Assembly: GCF_032268605.1 (NCBI RefSeq)
Contig: NZ_CP130318.1
Span: 4,687,501 to 4,751,500 of the forward strand
From: Paenibacillus aurantius
Lineage (GTDB): Bacteria; Bacillota; Bacilli; Paenibacillales; NBRC-103111
DNA length: 64,000 bases
Direction of reading: 5' to 3'
The translations under genes were made by a program, and so were the position numbers. A model generated the notes under the pieces. That model was not told the origin of the DNA. It did not search any database and worked only from the letters and a program-made list of their open reading frames with translations. Positions 52,364-61,325 of the stretch are shown in pieces (positions within the stretch are counted from its first letter, which is position 1; every line of letters begins with the position of its first letter).

Positions 52364-53128
52364 TTAAATGAGCTTCAGCCCGCTGATGAAGATCAGTCCG
52401 GCCATAATCGTTCGGAGCGGGCGGGGAGGGACCTTGGCGGAGAAGTAGCTGCCCGCCAGCACGCCAGGGATGGAACCGACGAGAAGGTTGATGGCGAGCC
52501 CGTAGTCGACGTGCCCCAGTCCCGCATGAAGCAGCCCGGCCACGGTCACAAGCAGAAAGGCGTGAGCGATATCCGTTCCTACCACTTCGGCTGCGGTCAT
52601 GCGGAAGAAGTAGATCATTAGAATGGCGAAGAGGGAGCCCGAGCCGATGGAGGTCAAGCCGACGATAAAGCCGAGGAGCGCCCCGGTAAGGATGGTCAGC
52701 AGCTTTTTTTCCTCGATCGGCTTCGTCTGGATGGAGCTTTCCTTGATTTTATGCTGGAACAGCTGACGGAAGATGGTGGCCAGCGCGACGATGATCAGGA
52801 CCACGCCAAGGGCATGCTTGATGATGCTTTCCTGGTTATGATAGAACGATTCGAACACCTTAAGCAGGGTAATGGCGATGACGGCACCGGGAATGCTGCC
52901 CATGGCCAAATATTTGACCAGTTGGAGATTGACCGATTTCTGCTTGAAGTGCTGGTAGGTTCCAAACAGCTTCGTGATCGAATTGTAGAAGAGATCGGTT
53001 CCTACGGCGATGGTTGGATTGACGTTGGCCAGAATCAGAATGGGAGTTAACAAAGAAGCGCCGCCTACCCCGGTTAAGCCGACAAGAAGCCCAACCAGTA
53101 AACCGATGAGGACAATATGAATTTCCAT
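52364..53128 (-). CDS. TauE/SafE-family (sulfite exporter-like) membrane permease
   Basis: A 254-residue protein with about eight hydrophobic segments and the duplicated family motifs G-L-T-G-V-G-G-A-S and G-L-T-S-I-G-S-G-S. The family moves sulfite, sulfoacetate or other small organic anions; the substrate is open here. The ATG has GGGGTG upstream, and the frame's extra 30 upstream codons have no ribosome site. Confidence 0.9.
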   Translation of the reverse strand: MEIHIVLIGLLVGLLVGLTGVGGASLLTPILILANVNPTIAVGTDLFYNSITKLFGTYQHFKQKSVNLQLVKYLAMGSIPGAVIAITLLKVFESFYHNQESIIKHALGVVLIIVALATIFRQLFQHKIKESSIQTKPIEEKKLLTILTGALLGFIVGLTSIGSGSLFAILMIYFFRMTAAEVVGTDIAHAFLLVTVAGLLHAGLGHVDYGLAINLLVGSIPGVLAGSYFSAKVPPRPLRTIMAGLIFISGLKLI

Positions 53129-53167
53129 AAACGTTAACACCCCATAATCCCGAGTAAGTATATAGGA

Positions 53168-53197
53168 ATTATATGACGATTGGAAAGGTTTTGTAAA
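53168..53197 (-). promoter_or_regulatory. Promoter of the TauE-type permease gene
   Basis: Minus strand: TTTACA, 18 bases, TATAAT, about 40 bases before the ATG. A good sigma-A match. Confidence 0.65.
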
Positions 53198-53271
53198 GTC
53201 TTTTCTTATGGACTCCATTTGTTTTCTTTATAGTGTATAGCCGGGCATGCGGATAGGTGTCTGCACTTGGC

Positions 53272-53304
53272 AAAAAGCCGTCCGGCGGAATGCCGGACGG
53301 CTTA
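53272..53304 (-). terminator. Rho-independent terminator of the ABC exporter operon
   Basis: On the minus strand AAGCCGTCCGGC and GCCGGACGGCTT form a 12-base stem followed by T residues. Confidence 0.9.
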
Positions 53305-53338
53305 TCGGGAAGGGAAGGAGAGGGACGAACCAAAAGGC

Positions 53339-55261
53339 TTACACGGCTTTGTTCCGTCTACCTCCCGTAAACTGGCTTTCATACAGCTCCGTATAGAACC
53401 CGCCGCGGGCCAGCAGCTCTTCATGGGTCCCGCGCTCGATCACCCGGCCATGGTTCATCACCAGGATGAGATCCGCATCCCGGATCGTGGACAGCCGGTG
53501 GGCGATGACGAAGCTCGTGCGGCCCTTCCTAAGCTCGGTCATCGCCTGCTGGATATGTACCTCGGTCCGCGTATCGACACTGCTCGTCGCCTCATCGAGA
53601 ATGAGGATGGCCGGGTCGGCCAGAATGGCGCGCGCGATGGTGAGCAGCTGCTTCTGGCCCTGGGACAGGTTGGTCGCCTCCTCGTTCAGCACCGTGTCAT
53701 AGCCGTCCGGGAGCGTGCGGATAAAATGATCCGCATACGCCGCCTTCGCGGCCGAGACGACCTCGCTTTCGGTCGAGCCGGTCCGCCCGAAGGCGATGTT
53801 GTCCCGGATCGTCCCGTTGAACAGCCACGTGTCCTGCAGCACCATGCCGAACAGCCCGCGGAGCTGGCTGCGCTTAAGCTCGCGGATATCGACGCCGTCG
53901 ATGGCGATCGAGCCCCCGTCCAGCTCATAGAAGCGCATCAGCAGGTTGACGAGCGTCGTCTTGCCGGCTCCGGTCGGTCCGACGATGGCCACCGTTTGGC
54001 CCGGAGCAATCTCAAGGTTCATCCCTTCGATAAGGGGCGCGTCTTCCTTGTAGCCGAAGGATACGTTGCGGAAGACGACCCGGCCCTGCGGCTTCGGCAG
54101 GGATGGAGCCGCTGCCGGCTCCGGCCGCTCTTCCTTCTCGTCCAGGAGCTCGAACACCCGCTCCGCCGAGGCAAGCGCCGACTGGATCAGGTTCGCAATG
54201 TTCGCCACCTGCGTGATCGGCATCGTGAACTGCTGGGAGTACTGGATGAAGGCCTGCACATCCCCGATCGCCACCGCCTGCCGGGTGACCATGATTCCCC
54301 CGACCACCGCCACAAGGACATAGCCGATGTTTCCGATGAACATCATGAGCGGCATGATGATGCCGGACACAAATTGGGCCCGCCAGCCGGCGTCGTACAG
54401 CTTCCCGTTGATGGCGTCGAAACGCTCCACCGAGCGCTTCTCATAGCCGAAGGCTTTGACGATGGTATGACCGGAATACATTTCTTCCACGTGTCCGTTC
54501 AATTCCCCGATCGTCTTCTGCTGCTCGGCAAAATATCGCTGGGATCGGGAAGCGATTTTCTTCGTCACCAGCACGCTGAGGGGAAGGGTGACGAGCGTGA
54601 TGAGGGTGAGCAGCGGACTGATCGTCAGCATCATGACCAGAACCCCGACCAGCAGCACGAGGGAAGAGATGAACTGCGACAATACCTGCTGGAGCGTATT
54701 GCCGATGTTATCCACGTCATTGGTCGCCCGGGAGAGAATTTCCCCATGGGTCCGGCTGTCAAAATAATTCAGCGGCAGCCGGGCCAGCTTCTCCTGCACA
54801 TCGCGGCGCATGGCGAAAACCACCTTCTGGGCGATTCCCGCCACCAGATATTGCTGAACGAAGGTAAACAGGGCGCTCAGCGCGTATAGACCGACGAGAA
54901 GCAGCAGAATACTCGCAATGAAGTGGAAATCGATCGCCGCCCCCAGCCGGCCAAGCATGGCCCCTTCAAAAAGCCGGGTAGTGACCTTCCCCATAATCTT
55001 CGGGCTCACAATGCCGAAGACCGTGCTCAGAACAGCCGCGGCCAGAACGATCAGCAGCTGGGTCCGCCGTTCCTTCAAATACCCGATGAGCCGCCGCATC
55101 GCCCCTTTGGCGTCCTTCGCCTTCTGCACGGGCATGCCGAAGCCCATCGGTCCCCGTCCGAAGCCCGGCCCCGGGCCCCCCGCCTGCGGCTGACCCGGCC
55201 GCGCCGGCCCGCCTCCTGAACCGGGGCCCCGGCTTCCTTGTCCCTGCGGATGTCCGCTCAT
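53339..55261 (-). CDS. Heterodimeric ABC exporter half, catalytic Walker B and atypical signature motif
   Basis: A 640-residue half-transporter: six membrane segments then an ATPase domain. Walker A is G-P-T-G-A-G-K-T (about 428-435), Walker B ends in D556-E557 with the catalytic Glu, and the H-loop has H588. The signature is L-S-Q-G-Q, not L-S-G-G-Q. The first 46 residues are an unusual Gly/Pro/Arg-rich tail. Its ATG overlaps the upstream half-transporter's stop (ATGA), with GGAGGAGGAG close by. Together the two halves resemble TM287/288 or LmrCD, which export drugs or lipids. Confidence 0.93.
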   Translation of the reverse strand: MSGHPQGQGSRGPGSGGGPARPGQPQAGGPGPGFGRGPMGFGMPVQKAKDAKGAMRRLIGYLKERRTQLLIVLAAAVLSTVFGIVSPKIMGKVTTRLFEGAMLGRLGAAIDFHFIASILLLLVGLYALSALFTFVQQYLVAGIAQKVVFAMRRDVQEKLARLPLNYFDSRTHGEILSRATNDVDNIGNTLQQVLSQFISSLVLLVGVLVMMLTISPLLTLITLVTLPLSVLVTKKIASRSQRYFAEQQKTIGELNGHVEEMYSGHTIVKAFGYEKRSVERFDAINGKLYDAGWRAQFVSGIIMPLMMFIGNIGYVLVAVVGGIMVTRQAVAIGDVQAFIQYSQQFTMPITQVANIANLIQSALASAERVFELLDEKEERPEPAAAPSLPKPQGRVVFRNVSFGYKEDAPLIEGMNLEIAPGQTVAIVGPTGAGKTTLVNLLMRFYELDGGSIAIDGVDIRELKRSQLRGLFGMVLQDTWLFNGTIRDNIAFGRTGSTESEVVSAAKAAYADHFIRTLPDGYDTVLNEEATNLSQGQKQLLTIARAILADPAILILDEATSSVDTRTEVHIQQAMTELRKGRTSFVIAHRLSTIRDADLILVMNHGRVIERGTHEELLARGGFYTELYESQFTGGRRNKAV

Positions 55262-56991
55262 GCGCTCTCCTCCTCCGACAGCTGGGATTGGACGATCTCC
55301 CGGTAAACCCGGCACGTTCTCATGAGCTCCTCGTGAGTCCCGGAGCCGGCCAGCTCACCCTCATCCAGCACCAGAATGCGGTCGGCCTTCATGATGGTGC
55401 TCACCCGCTGGGCAACGATCATCACCGCCGCCTCGGCCGTCTCCTCCTGGAGGGCGGCTCTCAGCTTCGCGTCCGTGCGAAAGTCAAGCGCCGAGAAACT
55501 GTCGTCAAAGACATACACGGAAGGCTTGCGGATCAAAGCGCGGGCTATCGACAGCCGCTGCTTCTGGCCGCCCGATAAATTGGATCCCCCCTGCGAGACG
55601 GCCGCCCCGAACCGCCCCTCGAGTCCCTCCACGAACTCTTGGGCCTGGGCCACCTCCGCCGCCTGTTCGATTTCATCCGGCCCGGCGTTCTCCCGGCCGA
55701 AACGGATGTTGCCTTCCACCGTTCCCGAGAACAGAACCGCCTTCTGGGGAACGAAGCCGATCATCCCTCTCAGCTCTTCCTGGGACAGCTTGCGGATGTC
55801 CCTTCCTCCGATCTTAATCGTGCCGGCATCGGTCTCATAGAAGCGCATGAGCAGGTGAAGGATCGTCGATTTGCCTGAGCCCGTTCCTCCGATGATCGCG
55901 GTCACTTCACCAGGCCGTGCGGTGAAGGAGAGGGCGCGGACGGCGGGCTGCTCCGCTCCCGGATAACGGAAGGTGACATCCTCGAATTCCACCCGGCCTT
56001 CAAGCCCGTCCGCGGAGCCGGCGTCCGGAGCATCGAATATCGCCGGTTTCACCTCCAGTACCTCCTGTATCCGGACGGCGGAGGCGGAGGCGCGGGGAAT
56101 CATCATGAACATCATCGAAACCATCGTCAGCGAGAATAGGATTTGCGAAGCGTACTGAATAAAAGCAATCAGATCGCCGACCTGGATGCTTCCGCTGTCC
56201 ACCCGGATACTCCCGAACCACATAATCGCCACGATCGACAGGTTAAGCAGCAGGAGCATGACCGGAAAAATCGTCGACATGATCCGCGTCACCCGCATGG
56301 CGGTGGCCGTCAGATCGGCATTCGCCGCGGCAAAGCGGTCCCGCTCCTGCTCCGTGCGGTTGAAGGCGCGGATGACGCGGATCCCCGTCAGATTCTCCCT
56401 CAGAACGAGATTCAGCCGATCCAGCTTCTGCTGCATGGCCCGGAATAACGGAATTCCTTTGGCCGCCACAAAGACTATGACCCCGACGAGAAGAGGGATG
56501 ACGGTGACGAGGATAAGCGCCAGTCTGGCGTCCTTCGAGAAGGCCATGACCAGGCCTCCCACGATCATCAGCGGAGCGCTCAGAAACATTCGAAGCATCA
56601 TGAACAGCACCTGCTGTACCTGGGTAATGTCGTTCGTCGTCCGGGTAATCAGGGAGGCCGTCCCGAACGTATCGAATTCCTGCAGGGAGAACCGCTCGAC
56701 CTGACCGAAAACCCGGCTTCGGACAATCTGCCCGAACCCGGTCGCCGTCTTGGCTGAAAGCAGGCCCGCGGTCACATTGCAGGCGGTTCCGGCAGCCGCG
56801 ATGAGAAGCATCCAGGCGCCCGTCCCCCATATATAGCCGCTGTCGCCATTCACGATCCCGACATCCACGATATCGGCCATAAGGGTAGGCAGATACAGCT
56901 GGGCGATCGACTGGAGAAACATCAGGACAACCGTCACGGCAATCCCATACCGGTACGGCTCCGCAAACCGAAAAAGCTTGAACAAATTCAT
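55258..56991 (-). CDS. Heterodimeric ABC exporter half, degenerate Walker B and H-loop
   Basis: A 577-residue half-transporter with six membrane segments and an ATPase domain. Walker A G-G-T-G-S-G-K-S-T is near 368-376 and the signature is a normal L-S-G-G-Q, but Walker B is F-D-D, where the catalytic Glu is Asp, and the H-loop His is Gln in I-V-A-Q-R. It therefore supplies the non-hydrolysing ATP site of the pair. The spacing of AAGGAG to the ATG is short, only 2 bases; a GTG one codon earlier overlaps that ribosome site. Confidence 0.92.
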   Translation of the reverse strand: MNLFKLFRFAEPYRYGIAVTVVLMFLQSIAQLYLPTLMADIVDVGIVNGDSGYIWGTGAWMLLIAAAGTACNVTAGLLSAKTATGFGQIVRSRVFGQVERFSLQEFDTFGTASLITRTTNDITQVQQVLFMMLRMFLSAPLMIVGGLVMAFSKDARLALILVTVIPLLVGVIVFVAAKGIPLFRAMQQKLDRLNLVLRENLTGIRVIRAFNRTEQERDRFAAANADLTATAMRVTRIMSTIFPVMLLLLNLSIVAIMWFGSIRVDSGSIQVGDLIAFIQYASQILFSLTMVSMMFMMIPRASASAVRIQEVLEVKPAIFDAPDAGSADGLEGRVEFEDVTFRYPGAEQPAVRALSFTARPGEVTAIIGGTGSGKSTILHLLMRFYETDAGTIKIGGRDIRKLSQEELRGMIGFVPQKAVLFSGTVEGNIRFGRENAGPDEIEQAAEVAQAQEFVEGLEGRFGAAVSQGGSNLSGGQKQRLSIARALIRKPSVYVFDDSFSALDFRTDAKLRAALQEETAEAAVMIVAQRVSTIMKADRILVLDEGELAGSGTHEELMRTCRVYREIVQSQLSEEESA

Positions 56992-57280
56992 CACTCCTTG
57001 CCACTAAATGAATGGCGATGCTTAACCGGCGGGAAAGAAGAAAACCGCTTCTCTTTCTCCAAGATAAATCATGACCTTAGGGAAGGGTCAAGAGATGGCC
57101 AACCGGTTTATCTGGCGGTTCCTTTTGGGTCATGGACCATGCTCCGCCCACCAGCTTTTCCCTCATTTTACCACAGCCCGGTGCGGCTTCGTCCATCCGT
57201 CGGACGGCTGAAAATGAAACCTTTTGCCGGTAAGAAGGGTATAGAAGGATACGGACTTCAAGCGAAAGGAGACCTCCCTT

Positions 57281-57907
57281 GTGATAACAGTCGAATCGGG
57301 CATCAAGTACTTGTTCCGAGGCTTATTCTTCTTGGTATACTTTCCTTTCTATCTGATATACCGAGTTCTTCTTGTTCTATTGACTTATCTGCTGGCCGTC
57401 CCCTTGTCCTGGCTCGGCCGGAACGTCCTGCTTCCTGTGGCGGAGTTCATCGGCCGTTATATCTTGAAACCGATCTGGCATTATGGGTTCGCCGTGCCGG
57501 CCGAATGGGTTTGGCGTAATATCGTACAGCCCGTCCTCTCTTGGGTATGGAAAGAGCTTGCGGTTCCCCTGGCGGTTTGGCTTTGGGATCGGGTGCTTTA
57601 TCCTTTCCTGTATTACGGCCTGTATCTTCCCCTGCGTTTTCTGTGGAAGCACGTCCTCCGCTGGCTTTACTATGAAGTGCTGCTGCCGGCAGCCCGGTTC
57701 AGCCGGACGGTCGTCCTTCAGCTTTTCCGCGGGATCCGCTGGCTGTGGCTGCATTTGGTCTACTACCCCATCCGGTGGGTCTGGCTTCATGGGGTCTATT
57801 ACCCTCTCCGCTGGATCTGGCGTACTCTCATTCAGCCGCTCCTCCGGTGGGCTCACCGCAAGATTCTTCGGCCGGCAGCCGGCTGGTTCCGCCGGCTTCT
57901 CTCTTGA
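57281..57907 (+). CDS. Proline/tryptophan-rich 11-12-residue repeat protein, unknown function
   Basis: A 208-residue protein that I do not recognise. It is built of degenerate units with a Pro in the same place: prolines at 22, 41, 52, 64, 73, 84, 96, 108, 117, 136, 163, 175, 186 and 198, mostly 9-12 residues apart. A typical unit is [V/I]-[L/Y]-x-P-[L/I]-x-W-[V/I]-W-[R/K/H]. It is extremely rich in Trp, Tyr, Leu and Arg, almost free of Asp, and probably lies on or in the membrane. GTG is the start, with AAAGGAG 9 bases upstream. It stands alone between the ABC exporter and system D. Confidence 0.85.
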   Translation: MITVESGIKYLFRGLFFLVYFPFYLIYRVLLVLLTYLLAVPLSWLGRNVLLPVAEFIGRYILKPIWHYGFAVPAEWVWRNIVQPVLSWVWKELAVPLAVWLWDRVLYPFLYYGLYLPLRFLWKHVLRWLYYEVLLPAARFSRTVVLQLFRGIRWLWLHLVYYPIRWVWLHGVYYPLRWIWRTLIQPLLRWAHRKILRPAAGWFRRLLS

Positions 57908-57935
57908 CCCGCCCGTTTCCAACCGCTCCCCAAAA

Positions 57936-57970
57936 GAAAAGCACCCGGGACCGTTTTCCCGGGTGCTTTT
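57936..57970. terminator. Bidirectional terminator between the repeat protein and system D binding protein
   Basis: AAGCACCCGGGA and TCCCGGGTGCTT form a 12-base stem with A- and T-rich flanks on both sides. Confidence 0.9.
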
Positions 57971-57981
57971 GGCATCAAGCG

Positions 57982-59286
57982 TTATTTCTTTTTAAGACCG
58001 TCCCAAGTGGCTTGGAAATCCGCCAGGAGCTGGTCCTTGTTCTTCTTCTGGGCTACATAAGCCTGCATGGAATCCCCGAATTTCTTACTGGAAGCTTCGC
58101 CGCCAGGGAACTTGAACCAGTTCCAGCTGAGGACTTTGCCGTCCTTCACATATTTGTTGATGTCGGCGGCAAGCGGTCCGAGAACCTTCTCGTCTACCGG
58201 AATGTTGGTGAAGGCCGGAATGAACTTGAATTCGTTGGTGATGTATTTCTTACCCGTTTCGGAAGTGGCGAGCCAGTTCAGGAACTTCTTCGCTTCTTCC
58301 TTGTTTGCCGAATTCTTGTTCACGACCCAGTTGTTCGGTACGCCGACAAACAGCTTGTCATTGGCGGCAGGATCATCGCTGATCGGCATCGGCAGGAAGC
58401 CGACTTTCAGATCCGGATTCGTCTGCGTGAGCTGCAGCTGCGTCCAGTTGCCCTGCTGCGTCATAGCCGCTTTGCCGGTGGCAAATTCGGTGACTTGAGT
58501 CTTATAGTCGGTCTGCAGCGGGTTCTTGTTGCCGTACTTCAGGGTCAGGTCAAACAGCTTCATCCAGTTCTCGAACTGGGCGTTGCCGGCAAATTTCTCG
58601 GTGCCTTTGTTCAGGCCCTCGATAAATTTGTTCGGATCCGGCTGGAAGGCAAACGGCAGGTTCACGAAGTGGTTCCCAAGGACCCACCACTCGCCGTAGC
58701 CGTTCTCGAATGGAGTGATGCCGGCCGCTTGAAGCTTCTTGGCGGCTTCCTCAAGCTGGGTCAACGTCTTAGGCAGCTCGGTGATCCCGGCCTTGGCGAA
58801 CAGGTCTTTGTTGTACTGGAAGCCGTAGCCTTCGATCCCGACCGGCATGCCGTACAGCTTGCCGCCTTTGGTCATCGGCTCTTCCGCGCCCTTCGCCAGG
58901 TTCTTCACCCAAGGCTCGCCGGACAGATCCTCCAGGTTCTCCTGCCACAGATCAAGATCGGAGAAGCCCCCGACGTTGAAAATATCCGGCTTGTCGCCCG
59001 AGTTGAACTTGGCCTTCAATGCCGCACCGTAGTCGGAGCCGCCGCCAACCGTTTCCACTTGAATTTTGACGCCGGTTTCCTTCTGGTATTCTTCGACCAG
59101 TTTGTTAAGCGGGTCGGCGATTTCAACTTTAAACTGGAACATCTTCAAGGTAACGTTCTTGCCGCCCCCGGCATTCGTCCCGCCGCCGGTATTCGCAGGC
59201 CCCGCATTGTCTTTGTTTCCACAGCCGGCCAGCACCCCGCCCATCAGCACGAGGGACATTCCGACCAACCCAAGCTTTTTGTTCAT
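57982..59286 (-). CDS. ABC importer substrate-binding lipoprotein, family 1 (system D)
   Basis: A 434-residue binding protein with a signal peptide ending in the lipobox V-L-A-G-C (C22) and a Gly/Asn-rich linker. G-D-K-P-D-I-F-N-V-G-G and Y-G-M-P-V-G-I-E-G-Y-G are typical of family 1 sugar-binding proteins. GGGAGG precedes the ATG. It lies 157 bases after the second permease and has its own -10 box and operator, so it can be expressed separately. Confidence 0.93.
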   Translation of the reverse strand: MNKKLGLVGMSLVLMGGVLAGCGNKDNAGPANTGGGTNAGGGKNVTLKMFQFKVEIADPLNKLVEEYQKETGVKIQVETVGGGSDYGAALKAKFNSGDKPDIFNVGGFSDLDLWQENLEDLSGEPWVKNLAKGAEEPMTKGGKLYGMPVGIEGYGFQYNKDLFAKAGITELPKTLTQLEEAAKKLQAAGITPFENGYGEWWVLGNHFVNLPFAFQPDPNKFIEGLNKGTEKFAGNAQFENWMKLFDLTLKYGNKNPLQTDYKTQVTEFATGKAAMTQQGNWTQLQLTQTNPDLKVGFLPMPISDDPAANDKLFVGVPNNWVVNKNSANKEEAKKFLNWLATSETGKKYITNEFKFIPAFTNIPVDEKVLGPLAADINKYVKDGKVLSWNWFKFPGGEASSKKFGDSMQAYVAQKKNKDQLLADFQATWDGLKKK

Positions 59287-59329
59287 TGTAGTTCCTCCCT
59301 TTTGTGATCACCCTGTTAAGGCTATCTAC

Positions 59330-59347
59330 ATTGTAGAAAACGTTTTC
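59330..59347 (-). promoter_or_regulatory. -10 box and perfect palindromic operator before the system D binding protein
   Basis: On the minus strand TACAAT (59330-59335) is the -10 and the perfect 12-base palindrome GAAAACGTTTTC (59336-59347) abuts it upstream. The palindrome matches the cre/LacI-type core, so binding there should repress. Confidence 0.6.
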
Positions 59348-59390
59348 TTACTCTTACACCGAAGATATTGATGCTTCAGGTGTAATTTTT

Positions 59391-59427
59391 TGACGGCTGG
59401 GGGTAGTATCCCCCGCAGTCGTCTTTT
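59391..59427 (+). terminator. Long stem-loop between system D permease and binding protein, T run on the plus strand
   Basis: GACGGCTGGGGG pairs with CCCCCGCAGTCGTC with a small bulge. The T run follows on the plus strand, opposite to the local genes. On the minus strand it is followed by A residues, so it may protect mRNA rather than end it. Confidence 0.5.
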
Positions 59428-59443
59428 TATTACCCAAATTCTG

Positions 59444-60280
59444 TTAGCCTTTAACCGACCCCGCCGTAATACCCTCAATAATATGGCGCTGCAGAGCCAG
59501 GAAGAAAAGGACAACCGGGATAACCCCAAGCACGAGACCCGCCAGAGCCAAATCCCACTGCTTCGTGTACTGCCCGAAGAAGGAGAAGGTCGACAGCGGA
59601 ATGGTCCGGTGTCCCGGGCTGGTCAGCACGAGGGACGGAAGCAGGTAATCGTTCCATATCCACAGGGTGTTGAGCAGAATGATCGTGACGGTCATCGGCT
59701 TCAGCAGAGGGAAAATGATTCTCCAGAAAACTCCGTAAGGAGACGAGCCGTCCACTGTGGCGGATTCCTCTATCTCACGCGGAATCGACTTGATGAAGCC
59801 GTGGTACAGGAACAGGTTGAGCGATACCCCGAAGCCGAAGTAACAGATGACGAGGCCCGGGATGCTGTCCATCAGACCGGCCTTATCCGCCACCTTGACG
59901 AGCGGGATCATGATCGACTGAAACGGAATAACCATCGCCGCGACAAAGGCGGCAAACAGCAGGTTGTTGAACTTGGACGGGGACCGCACCAGACGGTAAG
60001 CCGCCATGGAGCTGATGATCACAAGCCCGATGTTCGCAAACACCGTAATGAGCAGCGAGTTGGTGAACGCCTTCGGGTAGTTCATGATTTTCCATACCTT
60101 CGTGTAGTTGTCCAGATAGAACGACGACGGCAGGTTGGCGGTGTTCGCCACGATTTCCGCGAAGTTCTTCATGGAGTTCACGATGACGAAGTAGAAAGGA
60201 ACCAGGAACAACAGGGCTACGATAATGCCGACAATCTCCAGCAGAAGAGTGCGGCCGTTATAGGACCGGGTGTTTTCCAT
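59444..60280 (-). CDS. ABC importer permease, MalG type (system D)
   Basis: A 278-residue permease with six hydrophobic segments and the EAA loop E-E-S-A-T-V-D-G-S-S-P-Y. It ends G-I-T-A-G-S-V-K-G, as MalG-like permeases do. Its ATG shares one base with the preceding stop (TAATG), so the two permeases are coupled. Confidence 0.92.
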   Translation of the reverse strand: MENTRSYNGRTLLLEIVGIIVALLFLVPFYFVIVNSMKNFAEIVANTANLPSSFYLDNYTKVWKIMNYPKAFTNSLLITVFANIGLVIISSMAAYRLVRSPSKFNNLLFAAFVAAMVIPFQSIMIPLVKVADKAGLMDSIPGLVICYFGFGVSLNLFLYHGFIKSIPREIEESATVDGSSPYGVFWRIIFPLLKPMTVTIILLNTLWIWNDYLLPSLVLTSPGHRTIPLSTFSFFGQYTKQWDLALAGLVLGVIPVVLFFLALQRHIIEGITAGSVKG

Positions 60281-61155
60281 TACACCTCCACCTCCCTCTT
60301 CTTCGTGATGCTTACTTGAACAATGGTAATGAGGGCGACGATGATAAAGAACAGCAGCGCTTTAGCCGTTCCGAGCCCGTACCGGTTGTTGCGGAACGCC
60401 TCCTGGTAAATGTTCATGGCCACCGATTCGGTCGCTCCGAACGGTCCGCCCTTGGTAAGCGACAGGTTAAGGTCGAACATTTTGAACGCCCAGGAGATGG
60501 TCAGGAACAAGCAGACGGTGACCGACGGCATAATGAGCGGAATGGTGACGCTCTTCAGCATGTCCCAACGGGTCGCCCCGTCGATTCTCGCCGCTTCGAT
60601 CAGTTCCTTCGGAACGTTGGCGAGACCGGCGATGTAGATGACCATCAGGTACCCGGCCCCCTGCCAGACGGACACGATGACGATCCCCCAGAAGGCGGTC
60701 GGTTCATCCCCGAGCCATGGAAGCTGGAAGAAGCCGATATTCGTCAGCTCGCCCAGCGTGGCGAAGCCTTTGACGAACACGAACTGCCAAATAAAGCCGA
60801 GCAGCAGCCCCCCGATGACGTTCGGCATGAAGAAGACGGTACGAAGAACGTTCCTCGTTTTGAGGTGCTGGGTCAGGAGAAGAGCTAGCAGAAAGCCCAG
60901 CAGGTTGGTGAAGATGATTTCCGCCACGGAGAAGCGGACCGTGAACCAGAAGGAGCGGTGAAAATCCTTATCGTCAAAAATAATGGCCTTGAAGTTGTCG
61001 AGCCCCGTCCACTTGACTTCCGCGGCTACCCCGTTCCATTCGGTGAAAGAATAATAAATGCTCATCAGAAACGGAATGACTACGATTAGGGTAAAGAACA
61101 GCAGTGCAGGTCCTACAAAAACCCACTGCTGGATCCAAGATTTTTTGGTTTTCAT
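60280..61155 (-). CDS. ABC importer permease, MalF type (system D)
   Basis: A 291-residue permease with MalF-like segments and EAA loop E-A-A-R-I-D-G-A-T-R-W-D-M-L. The ATG used has AAAAGGAGG 6 bases upstream; 16 extra upstream codons in the frame have none. It is the first gene of operon D and diverges from the two-component pair. Confidence 0.92.
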   Translation of the reverse strand: MKTKKSWIQQWVFVGPALLFFTLIVVIPFLMSIYYSFTEWNGVAAEVKWTGLDNFKAIIFDDKDFHRSFWFTVRFSVAEIIFTNLLGFLLALLLTQHLKTRNVLRTVFFMPNVIGGLLLGFIWQFVFVKGFATLGELTNIGFFQLPWLGDEPTAFWGIVIVSVWQGAGYLMVIYIAGLANVPKELIEAARIDGATRWDMLKSVTIPLIMPSVTVCLFLTISWAFKMFDLNLSLTKGGPFGATESVAMNIYQEAFRNNRYGLGTAKALLFFIIVALITIVQVSITKKREVEV

Positions 61156-61273
61156 GGGAACCCTCCTTTTAAGTGAATTAGACAATTCTTTTATCTTACC
61201 CAAGTATAGAAAGATCCGAGCGGCGCCGACACAGACGATGGTGACGTAACAGGTGGAATATATTGATCTCCCC

Positions 61274-61282
61274 TGTTATGAT
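61274..61282 (+). promoter_or_regulatory. Extended -10 promoter of the system D two-component operon
   Basis: TGT directly before TATGAT forms an extended -10 element, 43 bases before the kinase ATG. No good -35 is seen. Confidence 0.5.
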
Positions 61283-61325
61283 GGAGAGACGGTTAAAACC
61301 TTACGCGCAAAGGAAGATCCAAAGC

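Noticed and set aside
53267-54889. A 540-codon plus-strand open frame across the ABC exporter half
   Set aside because: The minus strand encodes a full ABC exporter with Walker motifs; the antisense frame has no recognisable domain. The same applies to long frames at 9467-10867, 14895-16244 and 26228-27592.
59391-59427. Terminator of a hidden plus-strand gene
   Set aside because: No plus-strand gene with a ribosome site ends before it. I list it as a stem-loop of uncertain role.
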